Shown here: piece after piece, positions 1-10,500 of the stretch | Layout: every line of letters starts with the position of its first letter | How positions within the stretch are numbered: position 1 is the first letter of the stretch | Assembly (NCBI RefSeq): GCF_017656155.1 | Contig: NZ_JACDOH010000001.1 | Coordinates: forward strand, 1-64,000 | Length of the DNA: 64,000 nt | Reading direction: 5' to 3' | DNA from: Thermosyntropha sp. | GTDB taxonomy: Bacteria; Bacillota; Syntrophomonadia; Syntrophomonadales; Syntrophomonadaceae | Made by a program: the position numbers and the translations under genes | The notes under the pieces: generated by a model | Told to the model about the DNA's origin: nothing | Databases searched by the model: none | What the model saw: the letters and a program-made list of their open reading frames with translations, nothing else

Positions 1-168
1 CGATGGTAGGAATAGATATAAGCACTATAAAACCGGAAGAAAGGATGCAGGATCGCGGTTGGTAGTCATCACGTAATTATAGTTAGCAGGACAGGAGAGG
101 GAACTTGGGGGATTTTTATAGTGGAAAATTAATTTAAATTATTAATCTATGATAAGAGGGGCGATATT
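1..168. other. Upstream edge region, possible tail of a cut gene
   Basis: No complete gene is visible. One frame on the plus strand is open from the window edge to a TAG at 63-65 and could be the last 20 or so codons of a gene that begins outside the window. The rest is AT-rich leader of the chemoreceptor gene, ending in the AGAGGGG ribosome binding site at 155-161. I see no convincing promoter hexamers. Confidence 0.3.
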
Positions 169-3100
169 TTGGATATTGCTATGAAACGTAAAAATATGTT
201 GATGATTTTCGTGTTGAGTGTATTTTTAACTTTAATTATGATGCTTTTGGGTAGTATATTTTTATGTCATTATGAGGGGAAACTACTTAAAGATTTGCTT
301 GTAATTGCGGTAATTTTGGTATTCCCGATAATTATTCTCAGTAGTATAGCTTTTTATAAGGTTATGAAAAATGTTTTTGAATACATGAACCAAGGGGATA
401 AGAAATGGAAGTATAAAAACATTCCCAGCTGGATGCTTTTTTTAGTTTTGTTCTCCTCTTTTCTTCCTGTTTTTTTGGCTTCATTGTATCTTTTGCTGCA
501 GGGAAAGACTTATTTTTACCAATTTGCCTTCAATTCGCTGTTTAGTTTGATTATAGGCTTTTGCTGTGCCAATCTCTGTGCTTTCTTAACATCAAATTAT
601 TTAGTCAAATTGTTGGAAAAATATTTTTCGGTAACAACACCCGTAGAAATGGCGAAAGGATTAGTCGAAGGTTTGCCTGCTTCAGTACAGGGGCTTATTT
701 CTTCTAATCCAGAGGAAACAGTGACGGAGATAGAAAAATTTATAAAATTTATTGCTGAAACCAACCCTTTTATGATGAATGTGTATTTTGCTTTTCGTGA
801 AAATTATATTCCGGGAAAACGCTATCATTGTCCAGGATATATAAGAAAGGGGAACCATTTAGAACCGCTTGAAATTAATTACAATGAATATGATTACTTT
901 AATGCTGCTGATCCTAATATGGATTGGTATCATGGGGCAATAAAAGACCAAGGTTTACATATTACAGATCCTTATTTTGATGAAGGAGCTACTAATAGTT
1001 GGACTATATCAGTAACTGTCCCTATTTATGATTCGTCTGGTGATTTTATCGGGGTTGTGGGGGGAGATGTTTTACTTACCCCTGAAGAAGCCGAGGCAAT
1101 AATTTTTAATCAGGGTAAAGACGGGAGTCGACTTTTAGATTATATAGGTTACTCTATGAAATGGAAATTAACAGGGAATTTTTCCTTTATAATAGTTATT
1201 TTAGCGGCTGTAAGTATTTATAATTTCAATTATTCAGCGGCTGATATGGAAGAAGAAGTGTTAGCGAGATGTTCGTTGAGTGCACAGGTTGAGGCGGATA
1301 AGAGCTATGCACCTCTAAAAGATGCAATTGGGATAGTAACTTCTATGCCGATAGCAATTGTCAGCCAGATGGGGGATGATCCATTAGAGAATCTGGACAA
1401 GTGGAACAGTTACTTACATGATTTGGCCAGTAGTAACAAATTTCTGCTTAATGCTTATGTAGCTTTGAGAGAAAATTATGTACCAGGGGAAAAATATAAT
1501 TGTTTATTATGGGTGAATGATGGAGCTGAAGCCAAGCGTTTGTATTTAGATTATGCGGATTATGATTATTTTGATGCTGATAATCCTAATATGGCATGGT
1601 TTCATGATCCTATAAGACAGGACAGATTAGTCATAAGCAAACCTTACATGGATACGGGAGCTAATAACCAGATGTTGGTATCCATTACTGTCCCGGTAAA
1701 AGACCGAGAGGGAAATTTGATTGGTGTGGCTGGTGCGGATATTTCTCTGGATTATTTAAAAAATATGGTTAATGAAGTAGATGTAGGGAAAAAAGGTTTA
1801 GTTTTGCTTGTTGATCAAAGTGGGGATATTATAGCAGGTTCGAAAAAAGCGGGATTGCAAGGCAATTTATTTGAACTTTTGGAATCTTCTGGCGACAGCT
1901 TGGCTTCAAAGGTTGTCGAATCTTTAAGAGAGGGAAAAGAATTAACGGAAATCAGGAGGTCTGCTGTTAGTGATGAAAATGTTTTTTTAGCTACGGCGAG
2001 ATTGGGTGATACGGGTTGGCAACTTATATTCCAGTATAATTATATGGAACAAATGAGTGAAATTGTAAAGGCTGCGTATAATACTATTTTTATAATAATC
2101 CTTTCTATATTGATAACTTTTCTTATTTCGATGCTTTTCAATCGAGTTATAAATCGAGAAATTTCAGAGCTTACTGCATTATCGTCTGTTTTAGCTGAAG
2201 GTGATTTCAGACATAAGGTGGAAAAAACTTTTGGAGATGAGATGCAGTTATTGGCCAATATGCTTAATAATATGGCTGTAAAGCTCGCTTCAGTATTAAA
2301 ACAGGCCAGTAATGCAGCTAATCACAGTACAGATGTATCTGAACAGATAGCACAGAAGACTTTTAATATTAGGGAAAAAACCCATGAAATAGTATCCGCT
2401 ACGCAAGAAATATCAGCCGGAATGGAAGAAGCTTCTGCTTCTACTCAGGAAGTGAATGCAGTTGCAGAAAATATAAAGGCTGCTGCTGACTATATAAGCA
2501 CACAAACCAAGTCAGGGACTGAACAGTTACAACAGGTAAAGAAAAATGCTCAGAATATGAGTGAACAGTCCCTCAAAACCCGCCAGGAAGCATTGGATAT
2601 GATTAATGAACGCAGTTCCAAACTGGAACAGGCTATCAGAGAAGCAAAAATCATTGAAAAAGTAAAGAGCATGGCTGGACAGATCTCAGGAATAGCTTCG
2701 CAGACTAATCTGCTGGCTCTTAATGCAGCTATAGAAGCTGCCCGGGCGGGTGAGCAGGGTAAAGGTTTTGCTGTGGTAGCAGAGGAAATACGCAAATTGG
2801 CTGAAGAATCTTCACAAATAGCTGGAGGAATACAGCAGATTATACAGCAAGCAAGTATTTCCGTAGAGGGCTTAATAAATGATTCTTCTTTTATACTGGA
2901 GTTTTTAAATGAGCGTATAATTTCTGATTATGATTCGATGGTGCAAACTGCTGATAAATATGAACAGGATGCAGAAGCTGTATTGGTACTTATGGAAAAT
3001 TTCAACCGTTCTGCGGGTGAATTGGCAGCCTCAATTGAGGAAACTACTAAGGCTATTGAGGAAAATGCATTAGTAGTTTCGCACAGTGCAGCCCGGGCTG

Positions 3101-3225
3101 CTGAAATAGGAGATGCAGCCGGAGTAGTAGCAGAGATGGTTGATGACCTTAATGAGATTGTTAGAGGCTTAAGTCAGGTAGCAGAGATGTTAAAATCTTC
3201 AATTGACCGTTTCAAACTTGAATAA
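169..3225 (+). CDS. Methyl-accepting chemotaxis protein with duplicated Cache sensor
   Basis: This is a chemoreceptor that would pass ligand signals to CheA/CheW. Four hydrophobic helices lie at about residues 10-33, 42-63, 87-110 and 117-142. A first Cache-like module (about 155-306) is followed by a fifth helix (about 335-352), a second longer Cache region (about 375-625), a sixth helix (636-658), a HAMP linker (659-711) and a cytoplasmic signalling domain. The signalling hairpin tip (about 841-885) has the family's conserved [18 protein letters not shown] sequence. The two Cache copies are clearly related: both contain an ENY(I/V)PG motif and a (D/N)YDYF(N/D)A.(D/N)PNM.W(Y/F)H block. The TTG start is preferred because AGAGGGG lies 7 nt upstream; the ATG at 181 is the alternative. 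The protein is about 1018 residues, unusually long for this family. The ligand cannot be predicted. A terminator-like hairpin follows the gene. Confidence 0.93.
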   Translation: MDIAMKRKNMLMIFVLSVFLTLIMMLLGSIFLCHYEGKLLKDLLVIAVILVFPIIILSSIAFYKVMKNVFEYMNQGDKKWKYKNIPSWMLFLVLFSSFLPVFLASLYLLLQGKTYFYQFAFNSLFSLIIGFCCANLCAFLTSNYLVKLLEKYFSVTTPVEMAKGLVEGLPASVQGLISSNPEETVTEIEKFIKFIAETNPFMMNVYFAFRENYIPGKRYHCPGYIRKGNHLEPLEINYNEYDYFNAADPNMDWYHGAIKDQGLHITDPYFDEGATNSWTISVTVPIYDSSGDFIGVVGGDVLLTPEEAEAIIFNQGKDGSRLLDYIGYSMKWKLTGNFSFIIVILAAVSIYNFNYSAADMEEEVLARCSLSAQVEADKSYAPLKDAIGIVTSMPIAIVSQMGDDPLENLDKWNSYLHDLASSNKFLLNAYVALRENYVPGEKYNCLLWVNDGAEAKRLYLDYADYDYFDADNPNMAWFHDPIRQDRLVISKPYMDTGANNQMLVSITVPVKDREGNLIGVAGADISLDYLKNMVNEVDVGKKGLVLLVDQSGDIIAGSKKAGLQGNLFELLESSGDSLASKVVESLREGKELTEIRRSAVSDENVFLATARLGDTGWQLIFQYNYMEQMSEIVKAAYNTIFIIILSILITFLISMLFNRVINREISELTALSSVLAEGDFRHKVEKTFGDEMQLLANMLNNMAVKLASVLKQASNAANHSTDVSEQIAQKTFNIREKTHEIVSATQEISAGMEEASASTQEVNAVAENIKAAADYISTQTKSGTEQLQQVKKNAQNMSEQSLKTRQEALDMINERSSKLEQAIREAKIIEKVKSMAGQISGIASQTNLLALNAAIEAARAGEQGKGFAVVAEEIRKLAEESSQIAGGIQQIIQQASISVEGLINDSSFILEFLNERIISDYDSMVQTADKYEQDAEAVLVLMENFNRSAGELAASIEETTKAIEENALVVSHSAARAAEIGDAAGVVAEMVDDLNEIVRGLSQVAEMLKSSIDRFKLE

Positions 3226-3282
3226 AATAAAATGATAATAATTTTTTATCAATTTGTTTTGGTTAATTGAGAATTTACAGGG

Positions 3283-3330
3283 AAAACACCGTTTTTAGGA
3301 TGCTTATCTTTAAAAGCGGTGTTTTATTTT
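3283..3330 (+). terminator. Rho-independent terminator after chemoreceptor gene
   Basis: The inverted repeat AAAACACCG / CGGTGTTTT (left arm 3283-3291, right arm 3317-3325) extends on the inside through a T/C mismatch into TTTT/AAAA pairing. It is followed by a T-rich run. It separates the chemoreceptor from the next gene. Confidence 0.75.
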
Positions 3331-3447
3331 ATTTATAATTAACAATATGAAAGTCTTTTGATTTCTTATTTTTTCCTGGAATTTAAGGTAGGATTTTTGT
3401 AAGGTGAAGGAGAAAATAAGGGTAGCAAATGGAAAGTGAGGAAAAAC

Positions 3448-4596
3448 ATGAAGACGAGAAAGATAGTTTTTGCAGGAGCGGTAGTAACTACTCTGTTGGT
3501 GCAATTGGCAGTGGCGTATGAGCTGTCTGTTTTTATTTGGGCAGGAATTATTCTGTTTGGAGGATTAGTTACCACTTACTATATAGCTTTAAACAGTAAA
3601 TCATCGCAGGAGATAGCAGCGCTTCGAATACTTTTACGGGCTTATAAGGATTTAATATCACTGAATCAGGCTGAAAATGTCAGATATATTTTTGATAAGT
3701 GGTTATTGCAATTGGCTGATTGTGAGCAGATGTTTTATTATTCCCGAAGAGAGGAATTATCGGATTTGAATATTGAATTTTTGTATTCAGAATATGAGGA
3801 AAGAATAAAGGAAGGCCAGGGATTTGTGATTAACAACCGCAAGGAGCTAAAAAAGGTAAATAAAAATGGGAGGATACATTCGCTGTTGGTTTTACCTTTG
3901 CCTAAAGAAGAGAAAATAAGCGATTTTATATGTTTTGTAAACAGCAGTAAAGGATATTTTAGTTCTCATGATGTACAGGTTTTAAAGTGTTGGGTGGATG
4001 AAACAGGAAGACATGAAAAATATTTAAAGATAAGGGAAGTTGAGCAGGAGTTTTATCATAATTTGCTGGGCATTTTAATGCTGGCTTTGGAAAAAGGTAC
4101 TCCTGTGTTTGAGGGGCATGGCAAAAGGGTACAGAAAATTTCACTCCTTCTCGGGCAAAAGTTGGGATTGGATGAAGAGGAAATGAAAGTTTTATCCTGG
4201 GCTGCTCTTTTTCATGATATAGGGCGAAACATATCAGAAGAGGGAGAAGAAATTGACCTGCACCCGGTTTATGGGGCGGAGCTTTTTCCGGATGAAGGAA
4301 TTTTGGGAGAGGTGAAAAAGGCGATACTTTACCATCATGAGAGATATAACGGGAGTGGTTTTCCCGAAGGGCTGGAATATGATGATATTCCTTTTGTTTC
4401 CCGCATAATAGCGGTGGCAGATGTTTATGATGCAGTAGTTTACATAAATCGAGAAGGTGAGGAAGTAAATCATGATTTGGGCATGGCAGTGATAAAGAAA
4501 GCTACCGGAACCCTTTTTGATCCACTGGTTGTGAGGGCTTTGGAAGAAATAGAGGATGATATGAAAAGGTTCGAGGAAGATGAGATTGAAGAGTAA
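3448..4596 (+). CDS. Membrane HD-GYP domain phosphodiesterase
   Basis: Two N-terminal hydrophobic helices (about residues 5-22 and 26-45) anchor a region of about 150 residues of uncertain fold, possibly GAF-like. A C-terminal HD-GYP domain follows from about residue 220. The metal-binding HD pair is at H256-D257 in FHDIGR, and HHERYNGSGFPEG starts at H296, with Phe where the canonical GYP Tyr sits. HD-GYP proteins hydrolyse cyclic di-GMP, so this is probably a c-di-GMP phosphodiesterase; activity is inferred. The ATG at 3448 is chosen because GTGAGG lies 6 nt upstream; an in-frame GTG at 3436 has no better site. The gene lies between two envelope/sensory units, 65 bp before the envelope operon. 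Confidence 0.85.
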   Translation: MKTRKIVFAGAVVTTLLVQLAVAYELSVFIWAGIILFGGLVTTYYIALNSKSSQEIAALRILLRAYKDLISLNQAENVRYIFDKWLLQLADCEQMFYYSRREELSDLNIEFLYSEYEERIKEGQGFVINNRKELKKVNKNGRIHSLLVLPLPKEEKISDFICFVNSSKGYFSSHDVQVLKCWVDETGRHEKYLKIREVEQEFYHNLLGILMLALEKGTPVFEGHGKRVQKISLLLGQKLGLDEEEMKVLSWAALFHDIGRNISEEGEEIDLHPVYGAELFPDEGILGEVKKAILYHHERYNGSGFPEGLEYDDIPFVSRIIAVADVYDAVVYINREGEEVNHDLGMAVIKKATGTLFDPLVVRALEEIEDDMKRFEEDEIEE

Positions 4597-4661
4597 AGTT
4601 AGAGTAGGTTTTAGCCGATAAGATATTAGAGAAATATTTAAGTTTTTAAGGAGCAGGTTTT

Positions 4662-7523
4662 ATGCAGAAAAAGGTTGCAGCAATAGTATTTTTTGTTTTA
4701 TTTCTATTTTCAATCGTTAATTTTAAAACAGGGGAAGCAAAGGCGGCTTCGGCTGATGAAGTTTTAGCAGAGGCTTTTCCTTATGCTGGGCAGCTTTACT
4801 TAAACAGCAAGCATTATAACAGTGACGGCTTTATCCTGCGCGAATTTGGAGGAACTGAATTAATAAGGGACAGTGAAGGCGGACTTCTGAGCAAAGATGT
4901 GGTTTTAACCTGGAAAACAGGTGAAGCAACAGTTAATTATGCCGATCTTTTAGCAGCGCAGAAACAGTCAACAACTGAACTGGTTTACGGGTGCCTTTTG
5001 CTCAACATGCCATCTAATGTTGTGCCTGCTGACGGGAATTACCGCTTTATAGTAAAAACAGGGGATAATCCGGCTGTTTTTTATACTGATTTGTCCGGAG
5101 GAGTTTTTTCTGTTCCTCTTACTCCCGACAGCTCGAAGGCTTACAACCCTTTGACTAATCCTCTTCAGAAATCGATTATTGCCTGGAGGACTTCAACCGG
5201 ATGGCAAAAGATAGAGATAATGCCGGTCAGTGAAGCTGATGCAGTTTTGACAAGAGCTATGCCCAATTCTGCTTTAGATAAACTGGAGCTTAATGTTGTC
5301 CATTATAATCCGACAACCGGCATTTTATATCTTGATGTCAAAGAAGGAACCGGGGAGCTTAAGACTCCTGACGGGGTGGCTCTTAGCAAAGAAGAACTTT
5401 TGAGTTTTAGTACCGGCACTTTGATAGTCCGATATGCAGATACTTTGGCTGGGCAGGTTGGAATGGACAAAGATGGAAACACCTGTTACGGCTATCTGCG
5501 TCTTGATATGCCTTCAGATATTTCTAAAATAATCTTAAAGACCGGAGATAATGACGCTTTTTTTGATGATGCTTCCGAAGGAATTTTTTATATCCCTCTT
5601 ACCGAATATCCCGATAAGCCTTATAACTGGCAGACGAATCCCCTCAAAGAGGCGGTTATTGCCTGGCAAAACAGTTCGGGAGCCTGGACTAAGCTTGCTG
5701 TTATCCCGTTATCTCAGGCTGAACAGATTTTGAGTAGTGCGGCTTCTTCTAGTGTACCGCTGACACTATCTTCTGTTCTTTATGGCTCTGATGGCAAGCT
5801 TTATGCCGATGTTTTAAACAAGAGCGGGACTTTAACGGCTAAAGACGCTCAAACAATTTTGACCAAAGATAATGTTCCTTCCTGGGCAGGAGGTGTTTTA
5901 ACCCTTAACTATGCGGAAACCTTGGCTGGACAGAATACCGGGCAGGGCTATGGCAAGGTTGGGTTGACCCTTCCCGAAGATGTAATGGCTGATGATGGAC
6001 GCCCGCGGTTTATTTTAAAACAGGAAGGAAGAGACGCATATTTTTATAATTCGATAGATGATTTAATATGGGTTCCGTTTATTTATAATTCGGCAGAACC
6101 CTATCACATGCAGAATAATCCTTTAAAAGAAGCCGTTTTGGCCTGGCGTACGGCAGAAGGCTGGAAAAAGGCAGTTATAAAACCGATTCTTGAATATCGC
6201 ACACCCATGGTTAAAAATAAATTTCCGTATTCGGAATCTGATAAGTGGTTTGACGAGCAAAGCCTTAATCCGACCCAGATAAATGGCAAAGAAAGGTATT
6301 TTGTCGGGGTGGTTTTTGTTGATGAAGATGGGCTTTTAAAGCTGTCAGATGATATTATAAAACGACTTGGGTTTTGTCAGGTAGTATCTTCCGGCGGGAG
6401 CCAGGCTTCCGTGGTGGATGAAGAGCTTTTAGATTACATAGATGGTTTAAGTGAAACAGAAAAGAATGATTTTATAAATAAATACATATTTATCCGTGAC
6501 AGTGTCAAAAAAGAGGTGGTTTTACGACTCCCAATAAAGCAGCTCAGGCCTCAGACTTCTTATCAAATAAGCTTTGCGTCTGATCTGGTATTCTATGAAA
6601 ATGGCCGTGGAAATGAACCGATAACCTGGACTTTTACCACTATGGCTGTTCCTCAGATAAGTGGGATTTCTACCGGCAGTGTTGGAGAAGATTATGATTC
6701 AGCTGAACCTCTGATTATAAAAGGGAATTATTTTTACAGTGACAGTGTTACAGTAAAATTTAATGACATTTCAGCATCGCGGGTTGAAATAGCAGCTGAT
6801 GCAAACGGTGAAAAATATCTTAAGGTATACCTTCCCTCCGGAAGCAGCCGGCTTAAGGCGGGGATATATGATATTAAGGTAATAAATAACGGTAATGAAA
6901 ATTACCAGGAAATTTTGGCAGGAAGGCTTAGTGTAGTTCCGGCGGCTGATAAAGAACCTCCGGTAGAAGGTGAATTGATTCAAAATACTTATTACGGAGA
7001 AGTTCGTGAGAAGGTAAATAAAAGTGAAGCTGTCCTCACTTTGAAGTCCTCATATTGGGAAAGAAGCTATATATATTTGAACCTTGATGAAATCATGCGG
7101 GAAAGTATTGCCGTTCACAGAATAAGGTTTTCCGAAAGAAGTTGGCCTGTAATCTGGGAATTTAAAGTTGACTCTCATCTGGTTAAAGCTGTTTTTAGGG
7201 ATATGTTGGTTAGTAGTGGAGATGGAGAAGCTGAAATTTTAATTGGAAAAGCTGAACCGGAACTGGTAAGGGTTATAAGCAAAAAGCTTCCTTTAAATAG
7301 ATTGAGGTCGGAATTTATTGAGATTAATACCGATAATATAAGCTTCAGCGACCTTAATGTGACAATGTTTTTAAACCGTCAGGATGCAGGTGAAATTAAA
7401 GTTTTACGCTATGATGAAAGATACCGCCGGCTTTATGAAATACCTTGCCGGGTGGATTATTTAAATGGAGAGGCAGCTTTCAATACCGGTCAGGGCGGAA
7501 TATTTGTCCTGGTAGAACCGTAA
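4662..7523 (+). CDS. Secreted three-repeat surface protein with TIG domain
   Basis: A signal peptide is evident (basic MQKK, hydrophobic core to about residue 21, AKA-type cleavage site near residue 28). Three related units of about 155 residues follow (about 30-190, 190-350 and 355-510). Each contains a YAD/YAET strand, a YG-x-(L/V)-x-L-x-(M/L)P strand, a TNPL or NNPLK(E) motif and an AWR/AWQ...GW or WTK strand. A domain of about 150 residues ends in a TWTFTT strand, then comes an IPT/TIG immunoglobulin-like domain (about 663-760) and a beta-rich C-terminal region. I do not recognise the repeat as a named family. The protein lies 18 bp upstream of the giant TIG protein and is probably co-transcribed with it. 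A role in the cell envelope is inferred from the signal peptide and the neighbours. Confidence 0.85.
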   Translation: MQKKVAAIVFFVLFLFSIVNFKTGEAKAASADEVLAEAFPYAGQLYLNSKHYNSDGFILREFGGTELIRDSEGGLLSKDVVLTWKTGEATVNYADLLAAQKQSTTELVYGCLLLNMPSNVVPADGNYRFIVKTGDNPAVFYTDLSGGVFSVPLTPDSSKAYNPLTNPLQKSIIAWRTSTGWQKIEIMPVSEADAVLTRAMPNSALDKLELNVVHYNPTTGILYLDVKEGTGELKTPDGVALSKEELLSFSTGTLIVRYADTLAGQVGMDKDGNTCYGYLRLDMPSDISKIILKTGDNDAFFDDASEGIFYIPLTEYPDKPYNWQTNPLKEAVIAWQNSSGAWTKLAVIPLSQAEQILSSAASSSVPLTLSSVLYGSDGKLYADVLNKSGTLTAKDAQTILTKDNVPSWAGGVLTLNYAETLAGQNTGQGYGKVGLTLPEDVMADDGRPRFILKQEGRDAYFYNSIDDLIWVPFIYNSAEPYHMQNNPLKEAVLAWRTAEGWKKAVIKPILEYRTPMVKNKFPYSESDKWFDEQSLNPTQINGKERYFVGVVFVDEDGLLKLSDDIIKRLGFCQVVSSGGSQASVVDEELLDYIDGLSETEKNDFINKYIFIRDSVKKEVVLRLPIKQLRPQTSYQISFASDLVFYENGRGNEPITWTFTTMAVPQISGISTGSVGEDYDSAEPLIIKGNYFYSDSVTVKFNDISASRVEIAADANGEKYLKVYLPSGSSRLKAGIYDIKVINNGNENYQEILAGRLSVVPAADKEPPVEGELIQNTYYGEVREKVNKSEAVLTLKSSYWERSYIYLNLDEIMRESIAVHRIRFSERSWPVIWEFKVDSHLVKAVFRDMLVSSGDGEAEILIGKAEPELVRVISKKLPLNRLRSEFIEINTDNISFSDLNVTMFLNRQDAGEIKVLRYDERYRRLYEIPCRVDYLNGEAAFNTGQGGIFVLVEP

Positions 7524-7541
7524 AAAGGGGAGAGGTTAAGG

Positions 7542-10500
7542 ATGACAAGACATCTTAAGAAATGGAAAGCATTTTTGACATTATTTATATTTGCTTTTAC
7601 CGGGATTATAAGCCCGGTTTTGCCGGCTTACGCCTTTGACCCGGATAATTTTACGGTTGCGGAGATTACCATCGGCAAAACCTATGATCGTGACCGCAAC
7701 CTTACTGGCAGTTATTTATTGATAAAAGGAACCGACCTGCAGGATGCGGAGGTAGGGGTTATTACCGACGAAGCCGGGTATAAACCTCTCACAAACCGGA
7801 CAACCAATTCGGACAGTATTTTGCAATTTGAATTTACCGATAATATAAGGATTTCTTCTCTTATAATCGGGACAGGTGAAATAAATATTTCTGAAAGCCA
7901 GGGTATGCCTTCTCTTACCGGAATAGACCGTAAAGTCAAGGTTAATTCATCGGTAAACCTTACAGGCACTAATTTAGACCAGCTTGAGGCTAATAATGTG
8001 GAAGTAAAGATAAACAATACGATTATTGATAAGAGTGCTATTACGGTTCCTCCCGGACAAACAGAAAATGCTTCCATAGCCATGACTACCGGTGAAACCG
8101 GTATGCAGCAGCTTGTCTTTACCAGACAGCAATCCGGGGAATTGAAAGTAGGCGGGGTAGTTCGGTCTAATCCTCAGATAAACATAAAGTACACCTATAA
8201 AGACCAGTTCCTGTTAGTTCAGGATTTAGATATTTCTTCTGACCTGGAAATGTTTCCTAATCGGGGAGAAAAAGGTGATACTATCTTTTTCAGAGCTACC
8301 AAGCTGGATGATTATGATGTATTTTTTGTCAAAACATTAGACGGAACTGACCCTTATACTACGAATAACCGGGGGCAAAACCCGACTTTCAAGGCAGATG
8401 CGGAAGGAAGCCTTGATATTCTTACCGTTCAGGTGCCGGATATTCCTACTGGCGAATATTATGTGGTTTTGACCAATAAGGTTCCTGCCGGAGAGGATCC
8501 GATGAAAGCAGTTATAAGTGAATGGGTAGTAAGACAGGATAATTCTGATCCTTCTTCACTGCCGGAGATATTTACGGTAATTGATGCCAGCAACAAAGCT
8601 AAGATTTACAGTATTCAGCCTAATGAAGGGCCTGATTCCGGTTCACCGGCAGTTATCTCCGGACAGTTTTTAGGAACCCTTAATATAAATGATTTTACTC
8701 TGTATAGCGATGCAGAGGAAAGGACTTTTACTTCAGATAATGGAGAAACTTTAATTCGCAGTTGGCAAAAAACCGGGGGTAATGTAGGTAAATATAAAAA
8801 CACCATAGATATAAAAGAGGTTACCCGGCAGATCACGGTTATTATCGGCAATAAAGCTACCTTTCAGGAAGTATATAACAATGATACTTATAATTTTACC
8901 CAGGACTTGGATCGTTTACCCATCAATGTTCCACAGGTGACTGATGCTGCTACTGAACCGGTTAAAGATGTTATAGTAGAAACTACTACTGTGCTTACTG
9001 ATACAGCCGGGAATAATTATACATTTAAAGAGCGGGCTGTGCTTGAAAACGGATATACATTTATTCCCAGCATGATTCAGCCTAATATTACTGACATAGT
9101 TCCTGATAAAATAGAAGTAATAAAGGAAACCGACGATCAGTATAGGCTGCCTGAGCCGCGGTTGATAGCAATTCATGGGCAGAATTTTATGATTACCCGG
9201 TTTGAGAAAGATGGGCAGATAATAACACGTTACCCGGTTATAAGGATAGGGGAAATTGAACTCAACAAAGATATCGAGCCTGAGCTTCAGGTGTATGTTT
9301 TAAGCGAAGATGGGCGCATACTTGACGGAAGTAAAGATAATGAGATTGGAACCAAGATTATAACTGTTATTCCCGATAGCAAACGGATTACTTCTACTTC
9401 TATCGGTAAAACCTTTGTGGAAGTAGTTAATCCGGTGCGCAATTCGGAGCAGTTGGGACTGCACCATGTAGCGCAGGATCTAGTTGAGTTTGTTCTGGTT
9501 CCCGATAATAAAAAGCCGGTAATTGAAAAGGTTACCCCGGATGTAGTTACAATTGACGGCGGAGAAGAAATCATAATAGAAGGTAGCAATTTTGCAGAAG
9601 GTGTGAAGGTTTTTATAGATGGGGAAGAAGTGCCGGGGATTGAAAGGCAGGGAGACAGCAAGAAGATAACTTTTACGGCTCCTGAAGGACGGGAAGGGGA
9701 AACCCAGCTTCAGGTTATGAACCCGGAAGGCGGTATGGCTACCTGGCCTTTTACATATGTTAAGGCTTATACCAATCCTAAGATTACCGACTTTGCTCCT
9801 AAAAAGGGTAATACCGGAACCCTGGTTATGATAAAGGGAGATAATTTCCTTAAGCCTGACCCTACTGCCCGGGAAGATGCCATACTGAAACTGATAGGAA
9901 CCCGGGTGTTTCTGGAGAATATTGAAGTCAATGAATACAACATAGATGAAACTACGAAGAAGATTACCCTGCAGGATTATAATCCTGCACCCGACAAGGC
10001 AGAACCGATATTAGCCATTGTGGAGGGGGCTTTGAAACCTGCTTCATATTACCATGCGCTTATTTTTGAAAGTGCAGGCGGCCAGTTTTTTACTATGAAT
10101 ATCAATGCAAAAGGAGAGACAACTTTAAGCGACGGGGCAGGCACTATTTATACTTTTTATGTTAAAACCGAAAGCGATGGCACACATAAAATAATGGCCA
10201 GTAAAGAAGGTGGGGGGATTACCGAAGTCAATGTAATAAATACTGCTTCTTTGGAACTGGTTAGTGAAAATATTACCCTGCAGGCCAAGACCTTATATAA
10301 AGTAGAAGATGGGGTAATAACCGGCTGCCGGGTTAAGGTGATGGATATCAATACTATATTATTTACGGTTCCAATATTAGAGGCAGATGGCTATTATGAT
10401 GTTACTGTTATGAATCCGGATACCAGAAAAGACAGCAAAAAAGACCAGGCCGGCTTTTACTATTATACTCAACCCCAATCTAAGCCGCATATAACCGAGA

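Noticed and set aside
9287-9661. Minus-strand frame of 124 codons inside the giant TIG gene
   Set aside because: Opposite-strand shadow; the product is rich in Ser, Thr and Pro, as expected from the reverse reading of the repeat gene.
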